Source: Maratus speciosus (lineage: Eukaryota; Arthropoda; Arachnida; Araneae; Salticidae). From it: DNA of 64,000 nucleotides. Below are positions 21,327 to 33,130 of this stretch, piece after piece. Every line of letters starts with the position of its first letter. Positions within the stretch are counted from its first letter, which is position 1. Position numbers and translations under genes: made by a program. The notes under the pieces were generated by a model. That model did not search any database. It was not told where the DNA came from and saw nothing but the letters and a program-made list of their open reading frames with translations. The stretch spans positions 12,645,284-12,709,283 of the forward strand of contig OZ010787.1 of NCBI GenBank assembly GCA_963932465.1, given 5' to 3'.

Positions 21327-21929
21327 CCCTTTATGGTACCCCTGACGGTGCTTTTAAGTACCACTGAAGAAAATTTAATATAAAATTTTTTTACTCTGTC
21401 TATTAATAAGCCTTTCCATTTACAGAGAGGATCATAATACATTTAAATACATTGCTTTTATAACAATTGTGATATTTCCATAAGAGTATTTTTGGTTAAT
21501 TAATCTGATCATTATTTTTTTTTTTTAATATTTTGCAAAAAAAGTTATAACTACCGATTTATTTAATCAGTTCTAATGACGAAACATATCTAAATTTCCC
21601 ATTATTTTAAAATTCCAGTATATATTCAGATATTAAAGATAATTATTGATGTGAAGCAATTTCTTGATAAATAATTCCGTAGATAAAGGTGGTGTTTTGT
21701 TGTTGTTTTATGACTGCCAATTATCAACACGAGGGATATAGGCCCGAAAGGGGAGGGGTGCCCTCCGTGGGGATCTTTCTAAAGTAACCTAATCCGTATT
21801 TACGCAAGGAAATCAAAGGTTCGAAGAAAACCACGGAAAACTCCTAACGATGAGGTCGACGGGCGCGATTGGGTTCGAACCCAGCACCTCAGAACCTCTC
21901 GGCCACTGGTGGGACCCGTAGATAAAGGG
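21327..21929. mobile_element. piggyBac-like MITE, TTAA target, interrupted by a SINE
   Basis: TTAA at 21323-21326 and 21930-21933 flank inverted ends CCCTTTAT and ATAAAGGG. Without the SINE and its duplication the element is about 365 bp. Its interior is AT-rich and non-coding. Confidence 0.65.
21690..21915 (-). mobile_element. tRNA-derived SINE, family S1, copy 2
   Basis: It has the same body as the copy at 6747-6991, on the minus strand. About 20 bp are missing from the tRNA-like head between the B box and the GAACCTCTCGGCCACTGGTG segment. It is flanked by CCGTAGATAAAGG at 21677-21689 and 21916-21928 (13-bp target duplication). It is inserted within the TTAA-type MITE. Confidence 0.9.
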
Positions 21930-22194
21930 TTAAATATGTACAGCAAATTAACTTGATTTTATTCGCCTATAAAAAATATAATAAAGATTCTGGCTAAATA
22001 TTTTATTAACCCTTTCGCGACTAAGGGAAACATCCCCCCCCCCCCCCCCATTTAAAAATTGGTGATTGTCGTATTTAATTATAACCTTATCTGCATTTTT
22101 TATACAGAATGTCAAAATAGAACGTATGCCGAACGCAATTACGTAAACGGTAATGTTTACAAATAGGACAGTATTAAAAAAAATAGGACACATG

Positions 22195-22364
22195 TCAGGA
22201 ATGAGAGCGTTCCGACCCAAATGACCGATTACTACCACTAGATTTTAATAGTATTTCAAGCATTATTTAATGACAGAATTTCTGGGATTTAATAAAGCAA
22301 AGAATGCTATTAAAATTTAGTGGTAATAATCGGTCATTTGGGTCGGAACGCTCTCATGCCTGAT
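22195..22364. mobile_element. 170-bp hairpin MITE
   Basis: The left arm runs CAGGAATGAGAGCGTTCCGA, CCCAAATGACCGATTA, and the right arm is its inverse through TCGGAACGCTCTCATGCCTG. Arms are about 65-70 bp with a ~35-bp loop. A poly(C) run precedes it at 22034-22050. Confidence 0.8.
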
Positions 22365-23689
22365 AGGTACTACACTATATGGCCAATGATGACCGGTCAC
22401 TTGCGATTTTAGACGTTTTGTTAAATATCTAGAAACAAACAAGAGTAATTATCCTGAAACTTCAGACGCGTAAATTGCATAGTAAACGTCATATATTTCC
22501 GTGAAGATTTTATTTTCCGAAACCCCATAGGAGACCGTCAATAAATTGAAGAAAAACGAATATCTTTTAGATAACCCTGTAAAAACTAATGCCGCTAAAG
22601 CATTGAAACTGTAGCGCATGATTAGGGCGCTTCTTGTAATAAACTGTGTTCATTTTTATGAGGATAGCATGTATACTAGTAGAGAAATTAAGGTTTTTAT
22701 AAAAACAGTCCCAAATTTCACCAAGCGTTTTGCTTATAATGTGCAGCGTTATTAATATAAAAGAATGTTCTTTTTAGGAATAATGAGGAACGACATTGTA
22801 CATAATACCGTGCAATCAGAAAAAATAATAATAATAAATATCGGATGAAAGATGAAGGTTCACTAAATGTTTCACTGCGCATGCGCGAATGCAATCAATA
22901 TAATGTGCATAATGTATTCGATAAATGTATACAGGAACTTTTGTGAAAGTCTGAAAAGCATAGTTTGAAAATTCTTTAAGTGATCGCCGTTAGAGTAAGC
23001 TCAAAATCCGCTGTTCCTAAAAGGAAGCAAAAAGATGGACTGTATCCAAATAGCCATTGATTAGTACCAACAATCGGAATTAAAAAATAAGATTGGATGA
23101 AAAGTGAGCAGGTTTACTAAACAATGTTTCACTGCGCATGCGCGAATGGAATGAAAAATATAATGTGCATAATGTATTAGCCAAGTGTGTAGAGCAACTT
23201 TTGTGAGTGTCTCAAAAACATAGCTTGAAAATTCTGAAAGTGATCGTCGATAGAATGAGCTCGAAATCGATGTTCCTAAAAGGAAGCAAAAAGATGAGGG
23301 ACTGTATCCAAATATACGTGTAATATTGTGTATGCTATATTGGTACTATCAATGGATATATGGATACAATCCCTCATCTTTTTGCTTCCTTTTGGGAACA
23401 ACGGATTTCGAGCTTATTCTATCGACGACCGCTTTCAGAATTTTCAAATGTCTTTGAGACTTTCACAAAAGTTGCTCTATACATTTAGCATAATGCATTA
23501 TGCACATTATACACTGCTCAAAAAAATTAGGGGAGCAAGCAAAAAAGTGAAGAGAACAGTACGAGACAGATGTATGGGCATAAAATTGAGAGTAGCATGT
23601 GTATGAATGGACAATACAGAAAAAAAGACGCAAAAAATTTTCAAGAGAGCTTTAGTTCTTTGAAACGATGTGTAGAACGTGAAAAGATG

Positions 23690-25035
23690 GTTTAGGGCAA
23701 CAATTTGATTGCATGTAGATGGCAAAAAAAGGTGTTCTTTAGGAATGATGCAAGATATTTAATATGGCATGTGGTCCCTTCGAATAGATAAAACTGTTGT
23801 ATACCTGTTTTCCGTGGATTCGATGACATTATCGATAAGTTTTCGGGGAGTACTCCACCAGAATTGCAATCTCAAAGTGCCGGACAATAAAAGGAGGCCT
23901 CAGTTTTGCTGCAATGCATCATTCAAGAGTATACAATACATGCTCCATCTGATTCAGGTTAGGGCCCCACCAGTGGCTGAGAGGTTCTGCTCTCGAAACT
24001 GGTAGACGGGAAGTGCTGGGTTCGATACCAATCGCGCCCGTCGGCCTAATCGTTCGGAGTTTTCCTGGTTTTCTTCGAACCATGGATTTCCATGCGTTAA
24101 TACGGGTTAGGTTCCCTTAGAAAGACCCCCACGAATGGCACTCCCCCTCGGGCCTATATCCCTAGTGTAGATAATCGGCCGTCACAAAATCAACCAACCA
24201 ATCAACCAACCAACCTGATTCAGGTTAGGAGAAAATGTTAGCTATTCCATATGCTGTATTGTTTCAACTTTAAGAATGTTCTTCAAGACGAGCTGCATGC
24301 GGTCTGACATTATCATGCATGAAAAAAAAATCGCCGATTGCTGCAACATAAAATACGACATGAGGCATGAGCATATCGCCTGTATAACTTCGGACCGTCA
24401 AAGTGCCATTCCGAATGATATGCAGGCCCGTACATCCACCTATGATGATTCCAGACCATAGCATCAACCCACCTCGTCTGCATTGTGATCTTTCACGAAC
24501 GAGTATGGGATTATTTTGAGTGCCCCTTTCTCTCCATGCCAAAACACATAGGATGTCACATCCAGACTGAATCGGTACTCGTCTGTAAACAGAATTTGAC
24601 TTCAACAACGTTCCCTCCAAACTCTATGTTCAGTTGGCCACCTTCTTTGGACAGCACAGTTGCTTGAGGTCAACGGAATATAGACCACTGACTTACGTGC
24701 ATGGAAACCACCCTAATGAAGCCTATTTCGGATTGTTTGATTTGACACCTTTAGTCCTGTGGCGAAGAACTGTGTTTGCAGCTGAGTAGCATTGCCCGTT
24801 CTGTCTCGACGAGCTGTTAACAGGATACGTCGGTAATCAGTTTCTCTGGTAGCACATGGCCGACCTTGTCGATGTCTATCATTCCATGTGTTTTGGAATA
24901 GATTCCACAGCCTTGCATTGACACTTCTTGCGACTCCAACATCGTCCGCAACACTTCGTTGTGTTTACCCAGATTCAACTGTTCCGATAACACGCCAACC
25001 TACGGATTCCGGTAAATCACATTGTGACATTTGCA
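23690..25035 (-). pseudogene. Tc1-like transposase, broken by stops and a SINE
   Basis: Minus strand. The N-terminal part (about 25035-24660) begins MSQCDLPESVGWRVIG and includes QGRPCATRETDYR. The catalytic region has TDEYRFSLD (first aspartate), GGLMLWSGI and MHDNVRPHAARL (second aspartate). The family C-terminal segment resumes after the SINE (about 23690-23950) with PPFIVRHFEIAILVEY. The stretch that should carry the third acidic residue lies at the SINE junction and is disrupted. Several stops and frame changes make it inactive. The longest clean piece is 24270-24620. Confidence 0.85.
23964..24215 (+). mobile_element. tRNA-derived SINE, family S1, copy 3
   Basis: Starts GCCCCACCAGTGGCTGAGAG, B box GGGTTCGATACC, body as in the other copies, tail of CAACCAACC units. 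It is flanked by the perfect 14-bp duplication TGATTCAGGTTAGG at 23950-23963 and 24216-24229. It lies inside the Tc1 transposase pseudogene. Confidence 0.92.
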
Positions 25036-26261
25036 AGTCACCTTTTGTCAAAGCACAAGCTGAGCAATTGAATTTTAAAACTGAGGCAGTGAAACAGACG
25101 TTTCTGCAAAATCTCGATTTCTGCACTTATCTCATTTTCCTAGTTTTTGACGTCATAAACTTTAATTTTCATGTGAAGTTTTCTTTATCTGTTTTCTACT
25201 ACTCTTTAAATTATGGATGTTTAATTTTACGTTACTTATCGGTGTAAATATTTGCGAAATTTCGTTAAAACCATGTGCTCCCCTAATTGTTTTGAGCAGT
25301 GTATTTTGATTGCATTCGCGCATGCGCAGTGAAACATTGTTTAGTAAACCTTCTCATTTTTCATCGAATATTTATTTTTTAATTCTGATTGCTGGATATT
25401 TTGTACAATGTTGTTTGTCATGATTCTTAAAAAGAACATTCTTTTATATTAATCACTGCAAATTATAAGCAAAACACTGGGTAAAATTTGGGATTGTTCT
25501 TATAAAAATCTTAATTTCCCCACGAGAATACGTGCTATCGTAAAAATGAACAGTTTATTACAAGAAGCTTCATAATCATGTGCTTCACTTTCTTTTGTGA
25601 CATTAGTTTTTACAGTGTTATCCAAAATATATTCGTTTTTCTTCAATTTATTGACGGTCTCCTATACGGTTTCCAGAAAAAAATCTTCGCGGAAATATGA
25701 CGTCTAGCATGTTGTTTACACGCTTGAAATTTCAGGATAATTCCTCATGTATTTTTCTAGATATTTAACCCGGGAATGCTCGCGCATATATATATGTACG
25801 ATTTATATTTTGTCACCAATAAATTCAGACAACAATCGTCATGCTATTTAATTTTTGACATTGCTCACAATTATTGCGATAAAAAAAATTGATTACTTCT
25901 CGAAAAATAGTGGTGAGAAATGTAATAACCGTGCGCACCATGGGTATGTCATACCCAATTCCGGGTTAACAAAATGTCTGAAATCGCGAGTGACCGGTCA
26001 TCATTGGCCATATAGTGTATGTGCAATGTCCATCTTTGCTTCACAACCAAAAGAAATTGCTTCTCAGAATAACCTTTTTGTTATAATAAACCAATAAATA
26101 AGACATTGCATAATAAGCCTAACTATAATTTGTGTTACATTTATAGTTCAATAAATTCCAAAAAAAAAAAAAATAAAAACATTATGTATTTCTTATGATT
26201 TTTATTTATTTTACGCCTAAACAAACTAAAATAAATCGTTACATACTAATAGTTACTTTTA

Positions 26262-27672
26262 CACTATATGGCCAAAGGTGACCGGTCACTTGCGATTTTT
26301 GACGTTTTCTTAAATATCTAGAAAAATACATGAGGAATTAACCTGAAATTGCAGGTGTCTAAACAGTATAGTATAGGTCATATATTTCCGTGAAGATTTT
26401 TTCCCGAAACCCCATAGGGGACTGTCAAAAAATTGAACAAGAACGAATATCTTTTGGATAACCCTGTAAAAACTAATGGAGCAAAAGCGTTTAAACTCGA
26501 GATTATTAATAAGTGGCTTATTGTAATATACTGTGTTCATTTTTATGAGGATGGCATGTATACTCGTGGGGAAATTAAGGTTTTTATAAAACCAGTCCCA
26601 AATTTCGCCAAGTTTTTTGCTTATAATTTGCAGAGTTCTTAATATAAAAAAAGTTCTTGTCAGAAAATATGTCGAATAACATTGTACACAATACTCCGCA
26701 ATCAGAATGAAAAAATAATAAAAATTGGATGAAAAATGAGCAGGTTTACTAAAAAACGTTTTTCTGCGCATGCGCGAATGCAATCAAAATATAATGTGCA
26801 TAATGTGTTAGCTAAATGTATAGAGCAACTTTTGTAAAAGTCTCAAAAACATAGTTTGAAAAGTCTGATAATAATCGTTTATACATTAAGCTCAAAATCC
26901 GTTGTTCCCAAAATGAAGCAAAAAGATGAGGGATTGTATCCAAATACATTATTACGTGCAATATTGTGTATGTTAAATTGGCACTAATCAATGGATATAT
27001 GGATAAAACCCCTTCTGTTTTTGTTTCATTTTGGGAACAACGGATTTTGAGCTTATTCTATAAACGATTATTATCAGACTTTTCAAACTATGTTTTTGAG
27101 ACTTTTACAAAAGTTGCTCTATACACTTGGCTAACACATTATGTACATTATATTTTGATTGCATTCGTGCATGCGCAGTGAAACATTTTTTAGTAAATCT
27201 GCTCATTTTTCATCCAATTTTATTTTTTCATTCTGATTACGGGTTATGTACAATGTTGTTCGTCATATTTTCCGAAAAGAATTTTTTTTTATATTAAGAA
27301 CTCTGCAAATTATAAGCAAAACACTTGACGAAATTGGGACTGTTTTTATAAAAACCTTAATTTCTCTACGAGAATACAAGCTATCCTCATAAAAGTAAAC
27401 ACAGTATATTACAATAAGCCACTTATTAATAATCCCGAGTTTAAACGCTTTTGCTCCATTAGTTTTTACAGGGTTATCCAAAAGATATTTGCTCCTTTTT
27501 CAATTTTTTGACGGTCCCGTATGGGGTTCCGGGAAAAAATCTTTAAGGACATATATGACATACAAAACTGTTTACACACCTGCAATTTCAGGTTAATTCC
27601 TCATGTATTTTTCTAGATATTTAACAAAACGTCAAAAATCGCAAGTGACCGGTCACCTTTGGCCATATAGTG
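26262..27672. mobile_element. giant hairpin element, family H1, copy 2
   Basis: Length is 1411 bp, flanked by TA (26260-26261 and 27673-27674). It is an almost complete palindrome: CACTATATGGCCAAAGGTGA followed by CCGGTCACTTGCGATTTTTG at the left end is repeated inverted at the right, and the arms stay about 90% identical for some 680 bp to a ~60-bp centre near 26975. Open frames on both strands (for example 26310-26783 minus) are the two faces of the arms and show no known domain. Transposition would require enzyme supplied in trans. Confidence 0.92.
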
Positions 27673-27674
27673 TA

Positions 27675-28080
27675 GCAACCTTATGGTCCTGTAAAGGTTC
27701 TGGCTGTAGCAAAACTGGCTATTTTCTGACATCTTTTAATTCATTTTCGTTTGGAAACTTATCAAATTAGCAGGCTCTTATTAAGAATCTATGTGAACAA
27801 ACTGTTTTTTCGGTTTTTCGGTAAAGACAGAATCTTTCAGATATTGATATCAAAGTTATCGTTTTGAACCAAATTTCCGGATGTGACAGCGCGGGGAAGG
27901 GAAAAAAAGCAAACTGCCTTCATAAGATAATTGCTTATAATTCAAGATGCAATTTATTAAAATGAAAACTAAAAAACCTTTATTACAAATCATTTAATCA
28001 TGCCTGCAAGTAGTATCATGCTTTTTATGATTAAGAATGGGTCGGAATGTTTCGCGCTGTTGAGCGGGGTAAAATATTTT
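27675..28080. repeat. diverged direct duplicate, left copy
   Basis: Blocks TTATTAAGAATCTATG, AAAGTTATCGTTTTGAA and GACAGCGCGGGGA match blocks in the same order at 28515-28750 (TTATTAAGAAACTATG, AAAGTTAGCGTTTTGAA, GGTAGCACGGGA). The two copies lie on either side of a GGCCC-rich patch. Identity is roughly 65-70%. No known family. Confidence 0.5.
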
Positions 28081-28084
28081 TGAG

Positions 28085-28300
28085 AGTCGCCCTAGAGGTC
28101 TGCACGGGCCGGAATTTCCAGGCCCGGCCCGAACGAAAGCTATCTTGGCCTGGCCCGGTGAAAAAATTACGTTTGGCCCAAGCCCGGCCCGGTCCGTTTA
28201 CATTTTTACAGTTCTCGGCCCGGCCCGACTCAATTTCTACAAAAAATTCAGTTTTTTCTCGACGTACAATTAAGATTCTTTTAATGAATAGTACATGCAT
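28085..28300. repeat. GGCCC-rich transposon fragment (possibly hAT-like)
   Basis: GTCTGCACGGGCCGGAATTT is followed by repeated GGCCCGGCCCG and CGGCCCGGCCCGACTC in an otherwise AT-rich setting. Related patches occur at 61185-61620 and 63755-63880. Overlapping open frames on both strands are due to the GC-rich repeat. Confidence 0.5.
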
Positions 28301-29057
28301 ATTTATGGAAACATTTTACAGTATATTTTAGATAACTATGTGTTTTGCAAAACAGAAAACACACAATATTAGCATTAACGATTACTTAGTCTTAGACGTT
28401 TCAAAATTCGAACAAGAGCTCTTTAAAAAATTTATGTAGTTTAGAATAAAGGGTTAAAAACATAACTTTTGTAGCTGTATAATGAAAAGTAGATTTGTGA
28501 AAATATTTCTGTCATTTTAAGGCTTTTCTCAAATCCAACGGAGCAACATTCTGACACATTTCTAAATTCATTTCTTTTCGGAAAAGCGTAAGATTGGCAG
28601 ATATTCTTATTAAGAAACTATGAAAATGGCTAGTTTTTAATTTATTTTAATTTACATTTTAATATAAAAGCAATATATCTTTGAGAAAATGCTGCCAAAG
28701 TTAGCGTTTTGAATCGAATTTTAGGAAGCGGTAGCACGGGAAAGAATAAAAACATAGTCACGTGAAGAATCAGTCAAGAATCTCTTATCTCTAAGTAATT
28801 TAAGAGAAATAGAAAACACTATTCGATTCCAAATCTCTTTAATGTCAGGCCTTTCAATTTATAATATATAAGGATAAAGTGTTTTTAAAGGAATATTAAA
28901 TGAAACCCCTCGATCTGCGATCACACTTACCCAGTTGTTTTTATATACACATTGCTATAAAGAAAATTCTAATAAAAATAGTAAAATTAAAATCTGTATC
29001 AAATCGCATAAGTATATATATTTTTTAATCCTTTGTGATTATTAACATTAAAAAAAA
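28301..29057. repeat. AT-rich stretch with right copy of the diverged duplicate
   Basis: Positions 28515-28750 pair with 27675-27905 as described there. The block GGTTAAAAACATAAC near 28450 is the inverse of a block at 61755, linking this region to the GGCCC-rich family at 61.2 kb. The rest is AT-rich non-coding sequence. Confidence 0.4.
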
Positions 29058-30118
29058 ATGATCAATACAAAAATCCTTGACGTGTTAAAAGTTTGACTCA
29101 TCACTTTATCTTATGCTCTAAGAATTTTAAATACAGAACTTAAAAATATTAAATTTTGAGTGACGCTATGCTATTTCTTAAAAAATATATATTTGTATTA
29201 TTTATTTCATCATTTTATTTTTGTTCTATTTATAATCGCATGTGCAAAAGTTGTGTTCAACACGAAAAACAGTATGAAACTTTATTCGCTGTTGCTTTAT
29301 CATCTACATCTCTCATAAAGATATGATATAAAATTTAAGTGACGCCTTGATGTGGCTTTAAAACGTTTGTTTTAAAATTCAGTTTAAATTATTTTTGATT
29401 TGGTTAAAAAATATATTCAGATCTAAACAATACTTCTAATTTTCCAATTCACTATTATAGATTACTTTCATTGAATCTATACTATGCATTGAAATGTATA
29501 TATTTCAATAAATTGATTTATCTTATGTCACACTATTCAAAATTGTAAGTAAGATTTGTGTAAATAGTTTCTTTGCGTCATTGTATCCAAACTAAGTTAA
29601 ATGTATGCAAATGGATATTTTGACGCTAAGAAACCATATACATAAATCTTATTTACAATTTTGAATAGCGTGACACAAAAGGTAAATCAATTTATTGAAA
29701 TACATTTCAATGCATAGTATATTCAATGAAAGTGATATATTTAACATTGAATAGGAAAATTAAAAGTAGTGTTTAGATGTGAAAATATATTGTAACCAAA
29801 TCAAAAATAAGTTAAACTAAATTATATCACATCTTTTAAAACTCATATTTTGAATTTATGAGAGATGTAGATGATGAAGCAACAGCGAATAAAGTTTTAT
29901 ACAGCTTTTCATGTTGAACATAGCTTTTGCACATGCGATTATAAATAGAACAAAAATAAAATTATGAAATAAATTATACAAATATATATTTTTTAAGAAA
30001 TAGCGTCACTCAAAATTTGATATCATTATTTTTAAGTTCAATTATTTAAAATTAGAGCATAAGAAAAAGTGCTGCGTCACAAACTTTTAACCCGTTAAGG
30101 GTTTTTGTATTGATCATA
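29058..30118. mobile_element. 1.06-kb foldback element, ~510-bp arms
   Basis: The left end ATGATCAATACAAAAA-CC and right end GGTTTTTGTATTGATCAT are inverted, and the arms remain alignable almost to the centre near 29590. Examples are TAATCGCATGTGCAAAAG, CATCTACATCTCTCATAA and TATTTCAATAAATTGATTTA with their inverses. Identity is roughly 80%, so it is older than H1. AT-rich, no coding capacity. Confidence 0.85.
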
Positions 30119-31306
30119 GTTATACAGAGCAATCAGAGTACATTTTCGAGAGTTAGAGCACGGGCAAATGAACGGAAGTCATAAGCGCCTTTTACCAGTG
30201 TTGGAAAGTGTTAAAAAAGCGAAATGCAATATTATAATTTGTAATAAAAAGAATGTTAAAATTCTTAACTTATATACACTTTCTTTTAGAGAAATATCTG
30301 ACGTTGATCACCCATTTTAATTAGATTTTTGTTAGATAGAACTTTTAAATGTTTATTTTCTTAAATCTAGTGTTCCCTTTTAGACAATTATTTAAAGGCT
30401 CACCACCTTACCTGTTCTAAGATTGGAAAAATACTCTTCCCCTTTTTAAAATATTAAAATGCATCTTTAGTTGTATCTTGAGATCTCTTGTAAAAACTTT
30501 TCCCAGTACAATTATTTCTAAATTAATGTGCCCGACAGCTTTGCAAAAATCATAGACCTACCTTATATCTTTACGAAAAACAAATTATTAAATTATGTTG
30601 TTCTTTTTCTTATCGTTACTTAACACCATCCCCCCCCCCCCCCCCCCCCGTTGAAATAATGCTCTTTTTTACTGAACTGTGACCTTTTTCTGCTTCAGTT
30701 GTGCCTTTATAAGTAGCTAGCACCCTGCTCTTTGCTTCCACTATTTAAATCATTTTCCAACAATCATTTCTACTTCATTTTATACTGTAAACCTTTTCTT
30801 TAGGAGACAATTTTCCTCTGAAAGTATTAAAATTATTTGAAGATGTGAAATCATTTTTGATTTCTCCATACTCTTATAAATAGTATGCAGACAGAGAAAT
30901 AAAGTGCCAAACAATGCAACTTTATGATACAAAATTCTTTCAAAGTAAATCGCATAATATGAAATGTTAGATGTTAAAGTATCGATATTTCCGTTCATCT
31001 TTAGGGTCTCGTTTATCTCACAAAATTCTTAATCTGGCTTCTCTGTCTGTCCGTCCGTCACAGGCTTTTTGCTTTTAAAATTTTTATTTTATTTATACCT
31101 GCTCTAATTTTTTGAAATTGCTCAATTTAAAAATATTCGGATTTTTTAATTTTATTTAAATTTTTCTTGAATTTATTTTAATTTGATTTAAAAATATTTT
31201 TTCTAATTATTTTGGATTTAAATGTAATGGTGCTGCCATTTATGTAAGGATTTAATAATTATAAATTAACAATTTTGATTTGTTAATTTAAGGATAAAGT
31301 ATTTTA
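30119..31306. other. non-coding stretch with an R1-type end and a poly(C) tract
   Basis: 30120-30230 resembles the right part of R1 (GAGTTAGAGC-CGGGCA, GTTGGAAAGTGTTAA). A run of about 19 C lies at 30631-30649. CTGTCTGTCCGTCCGTCACA at about 31041 is a phrase shared by several dispersed repeats in the window. No gene seen. Confidence 0.4.
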
Positions 31307-31848
31307 GGGGCTGTCCACATATGATGCCACGCTTGGAGGGGGTAAGAAGAAACGTGACATCACACATTTGGATTAAAATAAAAATATTAAAAATCAGCAG
31401 ATTAAATTTTGAAGTTATTTTAAAATTAAAGTATTTTGTATTCAAAAAGTAAGGATAAGATTTAAAGCCAAATATTTTAAATTCAGTTTCAAATTCCAAA
31501 ATACTGTTTTCAATTGCTCTTTCATATTATTTTATTACTATTATACAGTATGTTTTTTGTCGTAAACGTTTTTTGTCGTTTTTGTCAAAATAAGTGCACG
31601 AATCATTTTTATATTTATGCTGACAAATGTCATTAAAATACATAGTTAGTTTAAAAATTAAATTTTAAATATAATCCATAATGCAGTGCTTTGTTTCTGA
31701 ACTGCAAATATATGTTTATGTAATGTAGCGTGACATGTGACAAGAGGGGGGGGGGGGTAAGTTGAAGTGTGATACTTTGTAACAAAGGGGTGAAGGGGGG
31801 TAAAAAATATTGGGGAATAAAGTGGCGACATCATTTATGGACCGCCCC
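31307..31848. mobile_element. 542-bp MITE with GGGGC-GTCCA ends
   Basis: The left end GGGGCTGTCCACATATGATG and right end CATCATTTATGGACCGCCCC are inverted. Flanking sequence is TTA on the left and TTAA on the right. The interior has G-rich runs and no plausible gene. Confidence 0.65.
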
Positions 31849-32138
31849 TTAAAAGATAAATGGGGGGGGGAGAGAAGAGAGCCCTTTCTTCCTAAATTTT
31901 TCAAAATGCAAAAATTTTGATCAATTTTGGCCATTTTAATCATTTGACGCGTTCTTAACAAAAATCCCGATTATACCCATGGGTCGGCCTCAAATGGGGG
32001 CCCGCGTCAACTGCCTGAGGTTCTCTCGCGATGCACCACTGTGCCGCGGCACACCGGTTGAGACCACGTGTAGAGCGAGAAAATGGTAGATTTTGCGACA
32101 CTAAGGTAGTGGTTGATGACTCATTCAGAGCACATGTA

Positions 32139-32173
<35 letters not shown>

Positions 32174-32640
32174 GATTGCCTCTTTGGCAAGGATCAAAAA
32201 TTAAAAAAATATGAAGATGATAAATTTGGAGCAAACGAAGACATAAAGAAAGAGAAATAAACTAAAAGTATGTAGGGTAAAGAAGAAATGAGAAAAGAAC
32301 ATTGTTGCTTGCTTAAGATACTGAAAAAAAGTAAAATGATGGTATCTTCTAAAAGGGTGATTATTACACAGACAAGATATGAAAATAATTAATCGGTATA
32401 AAAAATAACTTCTGTGTTCACTCTGTGGAATATAGACACTTCACGAATGCAAATGAATAACTCAAATACATCGAAACTAAATACTACTTTCAAATTACTG
32501 CTCCAACTAATTATTTTTATTTTATAATTATATACATAATTGCATTTATTCCAATCAATCAGTAACCCATCCACTCTTTAATTCCTGTAGTTTTGCACCA
32601 CGTTATAACGGAGTTCGGCTATATATTCACTGAAATGACC
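31849..32640. other. non-coding stretch with hAT-like end fragment and poly(A)
   Basis: At about 32025-32075, GATGCACCACTGTGCCGCGG, CACACCGGTTGAGACCACG on the plus strand is the inverse of the GTGGTCTCAACCGGTGTGCC type of hAT terminus. A poly(A) run of about 30 bp is at 32139-32169. Remaining sequence is AT-rich. Confidence 0.4.
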
Positions 32641-33130
32641 AGCTGTACTGTTACTAATACTTGTTCCGATATAGTCTTGGATCGAATCGGGACATCGAGT
32701 AACCCGATTTTACCCGGAGTTGGTTCGGTTAACTCTAATTTGTTTCGTTGTAGGTCGGGTTAGGGTGAGTTTGGAATTTCTCTTGTGGGCCGGGGTCGGG
32801 TTGACCCATTCTTTAAAATAAGTATAGATTTTTTTTTTAAGGAAAAAAACTATGTATATTTGAACATTAATTAGTATATGCTTATCTTTCAACAAAAATG
32901 ATAAAATTGTAAAATAAATTCCATAATTGTGTTAAATTATGGATTTTCTTCCATTTTGTGTTCGGTTCAAGTTCTGGTTTAGGTATCTATATAGTTTGGG
33001 TAGGCATTGGATTGAAGCGTGCCGGATTTTTGTCGATTTTTTGTGTGTGTTTGTGGGATTCGGGTCAGGTTTCGGATTGTTAAGGAAATAGAACTTTCGG
33101 GTTGGGTACAATCCGAACCTCGCTGGACTC
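32641..33130 (+). repeat. CGGGTT-rich dispersed repeat, copy 1
   Basis: A series of CGGGT/GGGTTCGG-type phrases (CCCGATTTTACCCGGAGTTG, GGGTCGGGTTGACCCATT, GATTCGGGTCAGGTTTCGG) is interspersed with AT-rich DNA. The same order occurs at 36470-36905, with shared TTTTAAAA-AT, TATACATTTGAA-ATTAAT and CATTTTTCAACAAAAATGATA-type blocks. Such degenerate GGGTT arrays are seen at the ends of some hAT elements, so that origin is possible. Confidence 0.5.

Larger units (their letters stand above)
23512..25301 (-). mobile_element. Tc1-family element inserted in hairpin H1 copy 1
   Basis: It is bounded by TA (23510-23511 and 25302-25303). The ends are inverted over about 26 bp, CACTGCTCAAAA-AATTAGG then GGAGCA, with one or two mismatches. 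The 1790 bp include a SINE insertion of about 265 bp. Confidence 0.9.
22373..26017. mobile_element. giant hairpin element, family H1, copy 1 (with Tc1 insertion)
   Basis: It is flanked by TA (22371-22372 and 26018-26019). The ends CACTATATGGCCAATGATGA / CCGGTCA and their inverse continue as long inverted arms to a centre near 23335. Excluding the Tc1 insertion (23512-25301), the element is about 1.85 kb. The left arm carries an internal duplication: GTTTCACTGCGCATGCGCGA through GGAAGCAAAAAGATG occurs at about 22876-23035 and again at 23128-23296. There is no transposase. TA target and CACTATATGG ends suggest a Tc1/mariner-group non-autonomous element. Confidence 0.85.

Noticed and set aside
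26310..26783. 157-codon minus-strand frame
   Set aside because: It lies within one arm of a perfect hairpin element; the mirrored arm contains the complementary frame. Hydrophobic, low-complexity translation with no domain.
28031..28331. Overlapping arginine- and proline-rich frames on both strands
   Set aside because: They are produced by the GGCCCGGCCC repeat; no domain and no partner frame in related copies.
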